Positions 22,823 through 31,249 are shown, numbered from the stretch's first letter. The stretch is 31,249 nucleotides of DNA from Aquificota bacterium (GCA_015494645.1 WGAU01000003.1:1-31249), one strand, 5' to 3'. Numbers and translations: made by a program. The notes: generated from the sequence alone by a model not told the origin.

Positions 22823-23826
22823 TAGTGTTAAAAATCATCTTTGGATTGATCTTTTTGGGAGTTGCAGCGGGAGCCCTTTTCATAGGTGGACTGGCCATAT
22901 GGGCAAAGAACTATAAGTTAGGCGTTCCTGCGAGTATCGTAGGGATTCTATCTCTTGTTGAAACCTACGAGACCTTTACCTATGCTCATCCTGTGGTCTT
23001 TTGGGTGTTATTTGTGTTGTTCGTGCTGGGGGCTATAGCGGCAGGGCTTTACATTACCGAACCTGAGCTTGGGGTTATAGACTGGTTCAAATCGCCGGAA
23101 AAGCTCATCGCAGAGGGCAAAAAGGACAAGGCTGCTATAAAGTATAGAAGGAAAAAGATGTGGAGGGAAGCGGCAAAGCTCTACGAGGAGCTTGGCTGGT
23201 ACACTTCCGCTTCCATCTGCTATGAGGAGCTTGGGGATTGGAAAGAGGTTGCGAGGCTCTACGAGCTTTTGGCAGAGAAAGAAGAATATGGGGATTACTA
23301 TCTGAGAAGGGCACGGGAGATATACGAGGAAAAGCTTGGAGATTATAAGAGAGCTGCGGAAATTTTGGAGAAGCTGGCGCAACTGGAAGAATGGTACTGG
23401 GATGATGCGGCGAAGGCTTGGGAGAAAGTTGGAGATCAAGAAAGAGCTAAAAAGTGCTGGGAAACTGCCCTTGAGGTGAACAAAAGGAGAGCAGTTGAGG
23501 AGGATGGGGTCTTCTGGAGCGATGTCGCGGATATATGCGAGCGTTTGGGAAGGATAGAGGAAGCTGTAGAAGCCTATAAAAAGTTCCTTGAGTATGCCAT
23601 GAGGATGGACGAGGAGGAAGGCAAGGGCTGGATAAGGCATGTGGCTGAGACTTACTATGCCCTTTACAGGCTCACAGGAGATGAGGAGTACAAGAGGAAG
23701 GGCGATGAAGCCCTTGAGAAGTACAAGAAGTACCTTGACGAAGTGGTTAAGGACGAGAACTTTAAGAAAGAACTTATAGAAGAAGTCCTTCGCTGGCAGA
23801 AGGAGAGGGTGGAGTTGGAAATATAG
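22819..23826 (+). CDS. Membrane-anchored helical-repeat (TPR-like) protein
   Basis: I recognise the architecture but not a named family. Residues about 4-28 and 56-79 are clear membrane helices, with a weaker hydrophobic stretch at about 33-50 between them. The rest, about 90-330, is a run of amphipathic helix pairs of TPR type rich in aromatic and charged residues (AAKLYEELGWYTSASICYEEL, DWKEVARLYELLAEKEEYGD, DVADICERLGRIEEAVEAYK). It would form a soluble scaffold attached to the membrane, probably on the cytoplasmic side. It overlaps ppsA by ATGA, with AAGGAGG just upstream, so it is translated with it. The role is unknown. Confidence 0.8.
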   Translation: MIVLKIIFGLIFLGVAAGALFIGGLAIWAKNYKLGVPASIVGILSLVETYETFTYAHPVVFWVLFVLFVLGAIAAGLYITEPELGVIDWFKSPEKLIAEGKKDKAAIKYRRKKMWREAAKLYEELGWYTSASICYEELGDWKEVARLYELLAEKEEYGDYYLRRAREIYEEKLGDYKRAAEILEKLAQLEEWYWDDAAKAWEKVGDQERAKKCWETALEVNKRRAVEEDGVFWSDVADICERLGRIEEAVEAYKKFLEYAMRMDEEEGKGWIRHVAETYYALYRLTGDEEYKRKGDEALEKYKKYLDEVVKDENFKKELIEEVLRWQKERVELEI

Positions 23827-23827
23827 T

Positions 23828-24250
23828 ATGGGACGCATCTTTATAGCGGGTATCATTCAGGGATCCAAAAGAGGCAAGGAAATACATAAGCAGGATTACA
23901 GGGAGAAGCTAAAGGAGGTTCTTTCAAGGTACTTTGATGGGTGGGAGGTATACTGTCCTGTGAGCAATCACCCCAATAGTGTTGATTACACCGATGAGGA
24001 GGCTAAAGAAACCTTTATGTATCATGTGGATCTTGTGAAGAGTTCGGATCTCATCGTGGCTTATCTACCTGAGGCGAGCATGGGTACAGCTATAGAGATG
24101 TGGGAGGCTTACAAAGCAGGGGTTCCTGTTTGGAGCATAACTCCTATGAGGGAAAATTGGGTTGTAAGGATAACATCAGAGAGGATATTTGGTACCATAG
24201 AAGAGTTGGAAGAATTTCTGGCCCAAAAGGAGGCTGGTTTTGTTGGATAG
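23828..24250 (+). CDS. Nucleoside 2-deoxyribosyltransferase-like protein
   Basis: This is a 140-residue Rossmann-like protein. It opens with RIFIAGIIQGSK, and carries HVDLVKSSDLIVAYLPEAS (Asp74) and MGTAIEMWEAYKAGVPVW (Glu90), the pattern of the nucleoside 2-deoxyribosyltransferase/DUF4406 superfamily in which the Glu is the nucleophile. Members transfer or hydrolyse N-glycosidic bonds of nucleosides or nucleotides; the actual substrate here is unknown. It starts one base after the preceding stop with no strong ribosome site, so it probably depends on reinitiation. It ends 11 bases inside the phosphoglycerate mutase gene. Confidence 0.75.
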   Translation: MGRIFIAGIIQGSKRGKEIHKQDYREKLKEVLSRYFDGWEVYCPVSNHPNSVDYTDEEAKETFMYHVDLVKSSDLIVAYLPEASMGTAIEMWEAYKAGVPVWSITPMRENWVVRITSERIFGTIEELEEFLAQKEAGFVG

Positions 24251-25463
24251 GGAGGAGCTAATAAGGTCCCTTGTGGTGGCAAACAATACGAAAATTGTTC
24301 TTGTGGTGCTGGATGGATTTGGAGGAGCGCCTTTTAAGGAGGGTAAAACTGAGCTTGAATATGCTAACACTCCCAATCTTGATGCCCTTGCAGAGAAGTC
24401 TGAGATAGGTCTTGTGCATCCCATAATGCCCGGAATAACTCCGGGATCGGGACCGTCTCATCTTGCTCTTTTTGGCTACGATCCCCTTAAGTATGAAATC
24501 GGCAGGGGAGTCTTGGAAAATCTGGGGCTTGGTGTTGATCTGGAGCCAGGGGACATAGCCATCAGAGGAAATTTCTGCACGGTCAAAGAAGAGAGTGGAA
24601 AGCTTATAGTTGTTGATAGAAGGGCGGGTAGGATTCCTACTGAGGAAAACAAGAGGCTTATAAGTAAGTTACAGGGTGCCATTAAAGAAATTGATGGGGT
24701 TGAAATAACCTTTACCTCAGGCATGGAGCACAGGTTTGCTTTAAGGCTAAGGGGTGAAGGGTTGAAGGCTGGTGTGCCCGATACAGATCCTCAAAAAACG
24801 GGCAGAGAGCCTATTGAACCGAAGCCTTTGACCCCTGAAGCTCAGAGACTTGCCCAAGTCTTGAAAAAGTTGTTGGGCAGAGCAAGAGAGGTTTTGAAGG
24901 AAGAACCGAAAGCCAATTTTATCCTTTTGAGGGGAATTTCGGAGCTTCCCAGGATCCCTTCAGTGAAAGAGCTTTTTGGCCTGAACGCTGCTGCTATAGC
25001 TACATATCCTATGTACAAAGGTTTGGCAAAGCTTGTTGGCATGGAGCTATTGGAGGTTCAGGGATCTACCATTGCCCACGAGATAGAGTGTATGGAGAAA
25101 CACTGGGGGAAATACGATTTCTTTTATCTACATGTTAAAAAGACCGATTCCTACGGGGAAGATGGCAATTTTGATGCCAAGGTTAAAGTGATAGAGGAGT
25201 TTGATGCCTATCTCCCAAGGATACTGAAGCTCAATCCCCATGTTCTTGCTATAACTGGGGACCATTCCACGCCTTCTGTGCTTAAAAGTCATAGCTGGCA
25301 TCCCAATCCGTTCCTTCTTTACTCCAGATATGTTATCCCGTCAGGAATAAGGGAGTTCAATGAGAGAAGTTGTTCTAAGGGGAACTTGCGTATATACTAT
25401 GCGGTGGAGGCTATGCCTCTGCTACTTGCCAATGCCTTGAGGTTGAAGAAGTATGGAGCTTAG
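24240..25463 (+). CDS. apgM: Cofactor-independent phosphoglycerate mutase, archaeal type
   Basis: The enzyme interconverts 2- and 3-phosphoglycerate using two metal ions and a phosphoserine. It belongs to the alkaline-phosphatase superfamily: VVLDGFGG with metal Asp25, then PGSGPSHLALFGYDP with the likely nucleophile Ser70, YPMYKGLAKLVGM, the KKTDSYGEDG segment and metal ligands in AITGDHSTPSVLKSHSWHPNP. At 407 residues it is the short ApgM form common in archaea and thermophilic bacteria. The start is one of two consecutive TTG codons (24240 or 24243) behind AAAAGGAGG. It works two steps from ppsA in the gluconeogenic direction. Confidence 0.95.
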   Translation: MLDREELIRSLVVANNTKIVLVVLDGFGGAPFKEGKTELEYANTPNLDALAEKSEIGLVHPIMPGITPGSGPSHLALFGYDPLKYEIGRGVLENLGLGVDLEPGDIAIRGNFCTVKEESGKLIVVDRRAGRIPTEENKRLISKLQGAIKEIDGVEITFTSGMEHRFALRLRGEGLKAGVPDTDPQKTGREPIEPKPLTPEAQRLAQVLKKLLGRAREVLKEEPKANFILLRGISELPRIPSVKELFGLNAAAIATYPMYKGLAKLVGMELLEVQGSTIAHEIECMEKHWGKYDFFYLHVKKTDSYGEDGNFDAKVKVIEEFDAYLPRILKLNPHVLAITGDHSTPSVLKSHSWHPNPFLLYSRYVIPSGIREFNERSCSKGNLRIYYAVEAMPLLLANALRLKKYGA

Positions 25464-25470
25464 CTGAGCA

Positions 25471-27126
25471 ATGGGCAGAGATTGGGAAGCCCATCTGCCC
25501 CCGCAGGATCTTTGGCCTGATTTTGTCTATCCTGATGAGTGTCGTTTCTTCTATAAGGATAACTACAATTTGGTGTGGTACCTTCTGGACAGGCATGTTA
25601 CAGCAGGCTGCATAAACCGTCCTATGGTCTTTTTTGCAGGTAGGGAGTACACATATGAGGAAATATTTCATGCTTCTTTGAGAGTGGCCAACTTTCTTAA
25701 AAAAAAGGGAGTGGAAAAGGGGGATAGAGTAGCCTTTGTTCTTTTGAACTCTCCACAGGCTTTGATCATAAACTTTGCCATCTTTCGGCTGGGTGCCATC
25801 TCGGTGCCTATCTCTCCTTATTGGAAGTCTCATATAATTGAATACATGCTTAACTCCAAACAGGTAAAATTTTTATTTGTGAGCGCCAAACACCTTGGCA
25901 AAGTCTTTCCCATTGCCAAAAAAGTGGAAACTATAAAAGATATCGTGGTTATAAGGAGGGAATTTGAGGTCCCTAAAGAAGGGTTTACTGCCATTTACGA
26001 AGATATAATAGAGCGAGAGGAGGACCAATACTTCCTTGAACATGTTGAGCCTGATCATCCTTGTGTCATTTTGCATACTTCCGGTACCACGGGGTTGCCC
26101 AAGGGGTGCGTGCACTTTGCAAAAAATATTCTCTGTGAGTGCTACCTCGTCAATAAGTATGTTTGGCGCTTGAATAGGGGAGATATACTCACTGGTGGTG
26201 CTCCTCTTACTTTTGCCGCTGGATTTGGTACCTTTGTTCTTATCCCTCCCTTTGCTGGAGCTGCGGTGATCCTCTTTACGGAGTTTGATCCCTTTAGGAT
26301 CATAGAGAGTATTGCCAGAAGAAGGGCTACCGTATTGACAGGACTTACCAGCTTTTACGACAGGCTTATGATGTGTTCAAATTTCTCTCCCGAAAAGCTC
26401 TCAAGTATACGGCTTGCAACTACCGGGGGAAGTCCTCTGGATCCTAAAACCTTTACTGAGTGGTTCAATCGCACCGAACAGCCTATTTACGAAGGTCTTG
26501 GGGCAACGGAGTTTCTTCATCTTGTGGCTTCCAATGCGGTGAGGTTGGTCCCGAAGATAGCTTCTTTTGGTGTTCCCATTCCGGGAATGGACATAAGAGT
26601 GGTGGATGAGAAGGGTAGAGAGTGCAAGCCCGGGGAGCTTGGAAGGATGTTGGTTAAAGGTCCCACTGGGCCTATCTATTGGGACAATGTGGAGAAGCAA
26701 AGGAGCTCTGTCATTGAGGGCTACTCTTATATAGGGGATGTGGTCTTTGTGGACAGCGAGGGTTACCTTCATTTTGCAGCAAGGGAAGAGGACATTTTGA
26801 GGGTAGGTGATCGCAAGTACTCTCCTTTAGAGGTGGAAGAGGTCATAAGAGAGCATCCGGCTGTGGAGGATGTGGGGGTTATTGAGGAGAATGATGGGAC
26901 CATAATTGCCTGTATTTCTTACAAGAAGGCTTACGAGAACAGATTTCCCATCAAACAGATAGAGCACGATATAAGAGCGCTTGTTTTAAAGCGTTTGAAG
27001 AACAGGGACCTTGTTCCAAAGATCTTCAAGGAAGTAGAGTATGTGCCCAGAACTCCTGCAGGAAAGATTCTGAGGTGGAAGCTTAGGGAGTGGATGCACG
27101 CTGGCGACAGAAGGGTTAAAGAGTAG
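25471..27126 (+). CDS. Acyl/aryl-CoA ligase, benzoate-CoA-ligase-like AMP-forming enzyme
   Basis: The protein belongs to the ANL superfamily, activating a carboxylate as the acyl-AMP and then the CoA thioester. The phosphate loop TSGTTGLPKG is at 203-212, the A5 motif is YEGLGATE, the hinge region is YIGDVVFVDSEGYLHFAARE, and the adenylation lysine is Lys532 in PAGKILRWK. The opening HLPPQDLWPDFVY resembles 2-aminobenzoate and benzoate-CoA ligases. The usual GRxDD of the A8 loop reads AREED, a modest departure. The carboxylate is not identifiable. It lies seven bases after apgM and abuts the glycosyltransferase gene with no gap. Confidence 0.85.
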   Translation: MGRDWEAHLPPQDLWPDFVYPDECRFFYKDNYNLVWYLLDRHVTAGCINRPMVFFAGREYTYEEIFHASLRVANFLKKKGVEKGDRVAFVLLNSPQALIINFAIFRLGAISVPISPYWKSHIIEYMLNSKQVKFLFVSAKHLGKVFPIAKKVETIKDIVVIRREFEVPKEGFTAIYEDIIEREEDQYFLEHVEPDHPCVILHTSGTTGLPKGCVHFAKNILCECYLVNKYVWRLNRGDILTGGAPLTFAAGFGTFVLIPPFAGAAVILFTEFDPFRIIESIARRRATVLTGLTSFYDRLMMCSNFSPEKLSSIRLATTGGSPLDPKTFTEWFNRTEQPIYEGLGATEFLHLVASNAVRLVPKIASFGVPIPGMDIRVVDEKGRECKPGELGRMLVKGPTGPIYWDNVEKQRSSVIEGYSYIGDVVFVDSEGYLHFAAREEDILRVGDRKYSPLEVEEVIREHPAVEDVGVIEENDGTIIACISYKKAYENRFPIKQIEHDIRALVLKRLKNRDLVPKIFKEVEYVPRTPAGKILRWKLREWMHAGDRRVKE

Positions 27127-27888
27127 ATGCGTCAGAGGCTTACCGTTATTATTCCTACCTATAACGAAGAAAAAAATATAGAGGATGCCATCAAGAGCGT
27201 TTTGTGGGCCGATGAGATAATGGTGGTGGATTCCTTCAGCACTGACAGAACCCTTGAAATAGCCAGAAGGTACACGGACAGAATTCTTCAGCATGAGTAC
27301 ATAAATTCTGCTACTCAAAAGAACTGGGCTATACCTCAGGCGACTTATGATTGGATTATGATTTTGGATGCCGACGAGAGGGTGCCGCCTGAACTTAAGG
27401 ATGAAATACTTGAGGTATTGGAAAATCCGCAATTTGATGGCTACTATATAGGTAGAAGAAACTTTTTTTTGGGGTATCCTCTTGATCATGGGGGATGGGG
27501 TCCAAAGGAGGACAGGAACATAAGGCTTTTCAGAAAGAGCGTTAGCAGATACGAAGATAAAGAGGTTCATGCGGATGTTATTGTTTCCACAGGCAGGATT
27601 GGTGAGTTGAAAAACTACCTTATTCATCACTCCTACACCAGCCTAAAGCAGTACTTTAGGAAAATGGAGAGGTATACTGACTGGGCAGCAAAGGATATAG
27701 TGAAGGCTGGGAAAAAGCCCAACTTCTTCAACTTGGTTTTGAGGCCCTTAGGTGATTTTTTCAAATTTTACATACTTAAACAGGGATACAAAGATGGTAT
27801 GCCTGGGCTTATAATAGCTCTTCTTTCCTCCTACTATGTAATGGTGAAATACGCCAAGGCGTGGGAAATATATCACAGCAGGGCTTAA
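27127..27888 (+). CDS. Family 2 glycosyltransferase, WaaE/LPS-core type
   Basis: This is an inverting GT-A glycosyltransferase of 253 residues. It has LTVIIPTYNEEKNIEDAI at 5-22, MVVDSFSTDRT with the nucleotide-binding Asp35, and the metal-binding DAD at 81-83 in MILDADERVPPEL. The GGWGPKEDRNIRLFRK segment and the C-terminal hydrophobic helix near GLIIALLSSYYVM match the WaaE/KdtX group that extends the LPS inner core with glucose. The sugar donor cannot be read. The start ATG is the base after the ligase stop, and ruvA begins four bases after its own stop. Confidence 0.88.
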   Translation: MRQRLTVIIPTYNEEKNIEDAIKSVLWADEIMVVDSFSTDRTLEIARRYTDRILQHEYINSATQKNWAIPQATYDWIMILDADERVPPELKDEILEVLENPQFDGYYIGRRNFFLGYPLDHGGWGPKEDRNIRLFRKSVSRYEDKEVHADVIVSTGRIGELKNYLIHHSYTSLKQYFRKMERYTDWAAKDIVKAGKKPNFFNLVLRPLGDFFKFYILKQGYKDGMPGLIIALLSSYYVMVKYAKAWEIYHSRA

Positions 27889-27892
27889 AGGA

Positions 27893-28465
27893 ATGTTCTC
27901 TTTCCTTGAAGGTATTGTTGTTTCAAAATCCCCGGGAGAGGTGCAACTTTCCGTTAATGGCTTGGGGTTTAGGCTCATAGTTCCTGTGGAGGATTCTTCT
28001 CAGATCCCAGATGTTGGGGAGAAGGCGTTTTTCTGGGTTCGCTCTTTTTTCAGGGAGAAGGAGAAAGATTTTGTTCATTACGGCTTCCTTGATAAGAGGG
28101 AGTTGGATCTTTTCAACCTCATTATAAAAGTGCCATCGGTGGGGCCTCAGGTGGCCATGTCCATCATATCCCACCTTGGTTATGAGAGGTTTGTGGGTGC
28201 CGTGGAGGAAGGGGATGTGGAGGTGCTGAGCAGAGTGCCTAAGGTGGGTAAGAAAACGGCCAAGAGGATTGTTGCCGAGCTGGGCAAAGAGAGGATATCT
28301 TTGGGGACTATTCCCTCTGCGGAGAAGGCAGTGTTGGAGGCCCTTGTATCTTTGGGATATACTCTTAAGGAAGCAGAAGAGGCCTTGAGGAGGGTTGATG
28401 TGCAGTGGAAGACCGAGGAGGAGCTTTTGAGACTTGTTCTCAGAGAATTGGGAAAGAGTTTGTAA
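27893..28465 (+). CDS. ruvA: Holliday junction DNA helicase subunit RuvA
   Basis: RuvA binds four-way junctions and loads RuvB. The 190 residues contain the N-terminal OB fold (FLEGIVVSKSPGEVQLSVNG), two helix-hairpin-helix motifs (VPSVGPQVAMSIISHLG and VPKVGKKTAKRIVAEL), a short linker, and a C-terminal three-helix domain (EALVSLGYTLKEAEEALRRV) that touches RuvB. The start is ATG 27893 beside the end of the glycosyltransferase. ruvB follows 11 bases downstream; ruvC is not present. Confidence 0.96.
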   Translation: MFSFLEGIVVSKSPGEVQLSVNGLGFRLIVPVEDSSQIPDVGEKAFFWVRSFFREKEKDFVHYGFLDKRELDLFNLIIKVPSVGPQVAMSIISHLGYERFVGAVEEGDVEVLSRVPKVGKKTAKRIVAELGKERISLGTIPSAEKAVLEALVSLGYTLKEAEEALRRVDVQWKTEEELLRLVLRELGKSL

Positions 28466-28476
28466 GGAATTGATTT

Positions 28477-29508
28477 ATGGGAGAGACAAACCGCATATTC
28501 AATCCTCTTCCGAGCGAGGAAGATAGAACGCTGGGAAAAGATCTTCGTCCCTCAAGCCTTGATGAGTACATAGGGCAGAGGCAGGTAAAGGAGAATCTCA
28601 AAGTGTTCATTGAGGCAGCAAAGGCTAGGGGAGAGCCTATTGACCATGTACTCCTGTGTGGCCCTCCGGGTCTGGGCAAAACAACCCTTGCCATGATTGT
28701 GGCCAAAGAGATGGGGGTTAACATCAAGATCACTTCTGGTCCAGCCATAGACAGACCCGGAGATATGGCAGCCATACTGACCGGTCTTGAAAAGGGGGAC
28801 ATCCTTTTTATAGACGAGATACACAGGCTCCATCCTCAGGTTGAAGAGGTTCTTTATCCTGCCATGGAGGATTACTGCATAGACGTTATTGTGGGGCAAG
28901 GTCCGGGGGCGAAGACACTTAGGGTTAAGCTTTCACCTTTTACCCTTATTGGTGCCACCACAAGGATGGGCATGCTTACATCCCCTTTAAGAAGTAGATT
29001 TGGGGTTATCCTACGCCTTGATTTCTATACGCCAGAGGAGCTGACTCTTATTGTTAAGAGGTCTGCGGCTATATTGGGGGTTGAGATTGACGATGAAGGA
29101 GCCTTTGAGATAGCGAGGCGTTCAAGGGGTACTCCAAGAATCGCAAATAGGTTGTTGAAAAGGGTCAGAGACTTTGCTCAGGTGAAGGGGAAGGGGATTA
29201 TAACTAAAGAGATAGCCGACATGGCCCTGAAGATGATGGAGATAGATGAGGCGGGCTTTGACAGCGTGGATAGAAAACTTCTTCTTGCCATAATAGACCA
29301 TTTTAACGGCGGTCCTGTGGGTATAGAGACTTTGGCTGTGGCAGTGGGGGAGGAAAAGCGTACCCTTGAGGAGGTTTACGAACCTTACCTGATACAGGAA
29401 GGATATATCAAGAAGACTCCCAGGGGTAGGGTGGCTACCGAGAAGGCTTACAGATTTTTTGGAAGGGTTAAGCCAAAGCAGCAGACCCTATTTATGGACG
29501 ACCTTTGA
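28477..29508 (+). CDS. ruvB: Holliday junction branch-migration ATPase RuvB
   Basis: RuvB is the AAA+ motor for branch migration. The 343 residues show DEYIGQRQVKENL, Walker A GPPGLGKT at 62-69, Walker B ILFIDEIHRL at about 109-118, sensor GATTRMGMLTSPLRSRFG, the arginine-finger region RSRGTPRIANRLLKRVRDF, and the C-terminal winged helix with PRGRVATEKAYRFFG. The start ATG is 11 bases after ruvA. The last 17 bases overlap the convergent RND gene, so no terminator can lie between them. Confidence 0.97.
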   Translation: MGETNRIFNPLPSEEDRTLGKDLRPSSLDEYIGQRQVKENLKVFIEAAKARGEPIDHVLLCGPPGLGKTTLAMIVAKEMGVNIKITSGPAIDRPGDMAAILTGLEKGDILFIDEIHRLHPQVEEVLYPAMEDYCIDVIVGQGPGAKTLRVKLSPFTLIGATTRMGMLTSPLRSRFGVILRLDFYTPEELTLIVKRSAAILGVEIDDEGAFEIARRSRGTPRIANRLLKRVRDFAQVKGKGIITKEIADMALKMMEIDEAGFDSVDRKLLLAIIDHFNGGPVGIETLAVAVGEEKRTLEEVYEPYLIQEGYIKKTPRGRVATEKAYRFFGRVKPKQQTLFMDDL

Positions 29509-31249
29509 GCCTTGCAACAAGTTTCTTGGCATCTTCAAATATGGTGTAGAAAAGGGGCACATATAGGAGTGTGAGGAGGGTTGAAACGATAAGTCCTCCT
29601 ATGGCCACCACGGCAAGAGGGGACAGTCTTTCAAGTCCTAAGGCTCTTTGTGCGGCTATGGGAATCATACCTGTTATGGTTCCAAGGGCCGTCATTACTA
29701 TGGGTCTTGTCCTGATCCTTATGGCGCCTTCAACGGCTTCTTTTAGGCTTTTACCCTCTTTTTGAGCGTTTTTTATAAAATCTATCAGTAAGATAGAGTT
29801 GTTTACAACAATGCCTGCAAGAAGGATCATGCCCATGGAGGCGGGCATGCAGAAGTGCCTTCCAACTATGAGAAGTCCCCAAACGGCTCCTATAAGAGAC
29901 AGGGGAATGGCAACCATTATAGTTAGCGGGTCTACGAAGGACTTGAAGGTTGGAACCAAGGAGAAGTAGAGAAGAACCAGAGCGAATACTAAGGCTTTTC
30001 TGAGACGCCCGAAGGACTCCTTCATGTGCTTTATCTCGCCTTCCTGACTTATGCTGTATCCCTTGGGAATAGGCATGTCTTTCAAAAGCTTATCCACCTG
30101 CCCCTGAAGGTGGGTTATGGCGGTTGTGTAGCGGTATCCTAAGACATCAACTACAGGGGATAGGCTCTGGCGCTTGTAAACGGTGAGGGTTTTAACCACA
30201 TTGAATGTGGCAAGCTCGTTTAGGGGAACAGGCCCTTTGGATGTGGGAACTTTAAGTGTCATAAGATCGGAGAGGCTGCTTCTCTCAGATGCAGGAAACC
30301 TTACCCTTATAACGTATCCGTCCTCTCCGGGAACCCTTAAGATAGAGGCTTGGGCTCCGCTAAAGGCTGCTTTTATAGCTTCTGCAAGCTGAATGGGGGA
30401 GATGCCATATCGAGCAAGCTTCTCAAAGTTTGGGAAAATCCTTATTTCTCTTTTATCAAGGCTCCAGTTTCGGGAGATAGAGACAAGCCCTTTTACTTTG
30501 TAAAGTCTCTTCTTGGCTTCTTCTGCCAGTCTGTCCAGCACTTTGGGATCGGGTCCACTTATCATAACGTCAATGGGAGCAGCTATTGAGGAAAGGGGCG
30601 TTGCGCCAAAGTCATACACATGCACGTATTTTATGCCGGGTATTTTTAGAAACTTATCCCTAAGTTCTTTTTCAATGTCCCAGATGGTCTTTTTTCTGTG
30701 GAAGCGGTCCACAAAGTGGACAGTTATAAGTCCCTGCTGGGGCGTTCTTTCTGCTCCAAAGCTTATCACTCCGGGCTCACTTCCCACCATGGTTGCCATG
30801 CGGATAAATCCCGGCGTTTCGGTGATTATTTTTTCCATTCTGTTTACGATGCGTTCTGTTCGCGAAATTGAAGTGTTTGGCTCCACCTCAAAGAGGATCT
30901 TTATGATTCCCGTGTCCATTGGGGGCATGAGATCCTTTCCCACAAGGGGCATCTGTTTAACGCTGATGATTAAAAGTGCCATGCCACCTGCTATGAAAAG
31001 GAGCCTTTTGTTCAAGGCGAAATCAAAAAGTGCCACAAAGAAACTCCTCAGTGGTTCAAGGAATGCTTCGCTTATTCTGTATAGCAGCCTTTCAAGGGCG
31101 TTTCTTTTGGTGTCGCCTCCCAGGATTTTAGGAGAAAGAAGTGGTATCACGGTAATGGAGATGGTGTATGAGGCAAGAAGAGCCATTATGAGGACTGAAG
31201 CGAACTGCTTTAGTATCTTTTCCACATAGCCTCCGATAAAGAGTATGGG
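29492..31249 (-). CDS. RND-family efflux permease (C-terminal part, runs off the window)
   Basis: This is the inner-membrane pump of a tripartite efflux system. The frame stays open to the right edge (PILFIGGY continues before the GTG at 31225), so the true start lies outside; about 585 residues are visible of roughly 1,000-1,050. It shows ALLASYTISITVIPLLSP, a periplasmic porter region with MPPMDTGIIKILFEVEPNTS, and a second membrane block with PLSLIGAVWGL, LLAGIVVNNSILLIDF, EGAIRIRTRPIVMTALGT and LSPLAVVAIGGLIVSTLLTL. The AGIVVNNSILLIDF helix suggests the multidrug (HAE) or related branch rather than CusA-type metal pumps. The adaptor gene is not in view. Confidence 0.92.
   Translation of the reverse strand, partial: PILFIGGYVEKILKQFASVLIMALLASYTISITVIPLLSPKILGGDTKRNALERLLYRISEAFLEPLRSFFVALFDFALNKRLLFIAGGMALLIISVKQMPLVGKDLMPPMDTGIIKILFEVEPNTSISRTERIVNRMEKIITETPGFIRMATMVGSEPGVISFGAERTPQQGLITVHFVDRFHRKKTIWDIEKELRDKFLKIPGIKYVHVYDFGATPLSSIAAPIDVMISGPDPKVLDRLAEEAKKRLYKVKGLVSISRNWSLDKREIRIFPNFEKLARYGISPIQLAEAIKAAFSGAQASILRVPGEDGYVIRVRFPASERSSLSDLMTLKVPTSKGPVPLNELATFNVVKTLTVYKRQSLSPVVDVLGYRYTTAITHLQGQVDKLLKDMPIPKGYSISQEGEIKHMKESFGRLRKALVFALVLLYFSLVPTFKSFVDPLTIMVAIPLSLIGAVWGLLIVGRHFCMPASMGMILLAGIVVNNSILLIDFIKNAQKEGKSLKEAVEGAIRIRTRPIVMTALGTITGMIPIAAQRALGLERLSPLAVVAIGGLIVSTLLTLLYVPLFYTIFEDAKKLVARLKGRP

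Noticed and set aside
29571..31229. Open frames on the + strand opposite the RND pump
   Set aside because: They are mirror frames of a strong coding gene, have no ribosome sites and show no family features.

Overview
The window is a gene-dense stretch of bacterial chromosome with almost no spacer DNA. I see no rRNA, tRNA, insertion sequence, prophage or CRISPR array. The organism is diderm: there is a LolC/E-type lipoprotein-export permease, a CpoB-like lipoprotein, an RND efflux pump and an LPS-type glycosyltransferase. It is probably thermophilic. Arginine is written mostly as AGG/AGA, the proteins are rich in Lys/Glu/Arg, genes overlap as ATGA or TGATG, and the phosphoglycerate mutase is the archaeal-type enzyme. 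PEP synthase plus that mutase suggests gluconeogenic or autotrophic carbon flow. A deep-branching thermophile (Aquificota, Thermodesulfobacteriota or Thermosulfidibacter-like) would fit, but this is inference and the species is not established.

Region 1 (1-11640, + strand) reads as one long run of co-directional genes. It starts with the 3' end of a branched-chain amino-acid binding protein, then livH, livM, livG and livF. It continues with mutL, an unrecognised 80-residue protein, proS, a CpoB-like lipoprotein, a LysM protein, a Trm112-type zinc ribbon, lysS and a LolC/E-type permease.

Region 2 (11641-11837) is a junction between convergent gene runs. It contains the decayed remnant of a small heptad-repeat coiled-coil gene, with a frameshift and a lost 3' end. 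Both flanking gene orders lose their usual continuation here (lolD on one side, cdsA/dxr on the other).

Region 3 (11838-16726, - strand) is a translation operon transcribed as prfB, rpsB, tsf, pyrH, frr, a 2[4Fe-4S] ferredoxin, then uppS. prfB carries a textbook +1 programmed frameshift. The ferredoxin, too short to stand out as an ORF, sits between frr and uppS and is followed by a strong intrinsic terminator that ends about 12 bases before the uppS start codon.

Region 4 (16727-29508, + strand) begins at a compact divergent promoter whose two -10 boxes overlap. The genes are a minimal NagA-like amidohydrolase, an HD-GYP phosphodiesterase, a YbgC-type thioesterase, hisD, PEP synthase, a membrane-anchored helical-repeat protein, a nucleoside-2-deoxyribosyltransferase-like protein, archaeal-type phosphoglycerate mutase, an aryl-CoA-ligase-like enzyme, a family-2 glycosyltransferase, ruvA and ruvB.

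Region 5 (29492-31249, - strand) is the C-terminal half of an RND efflux permease. It converges on ruvB with a 17-base overlap and runs off the window.

Most of the window is housekeeping. I found no convincing new multi-gene defence or mobile system. The best leads are the regulatory and architectural oddities: the frameshift, the embedded hairpins, the terminator before uppS, the reduced NagA fold, the decayed gene at the breakpoint and the unknown proteins next to the gluconeogenic enzymes.
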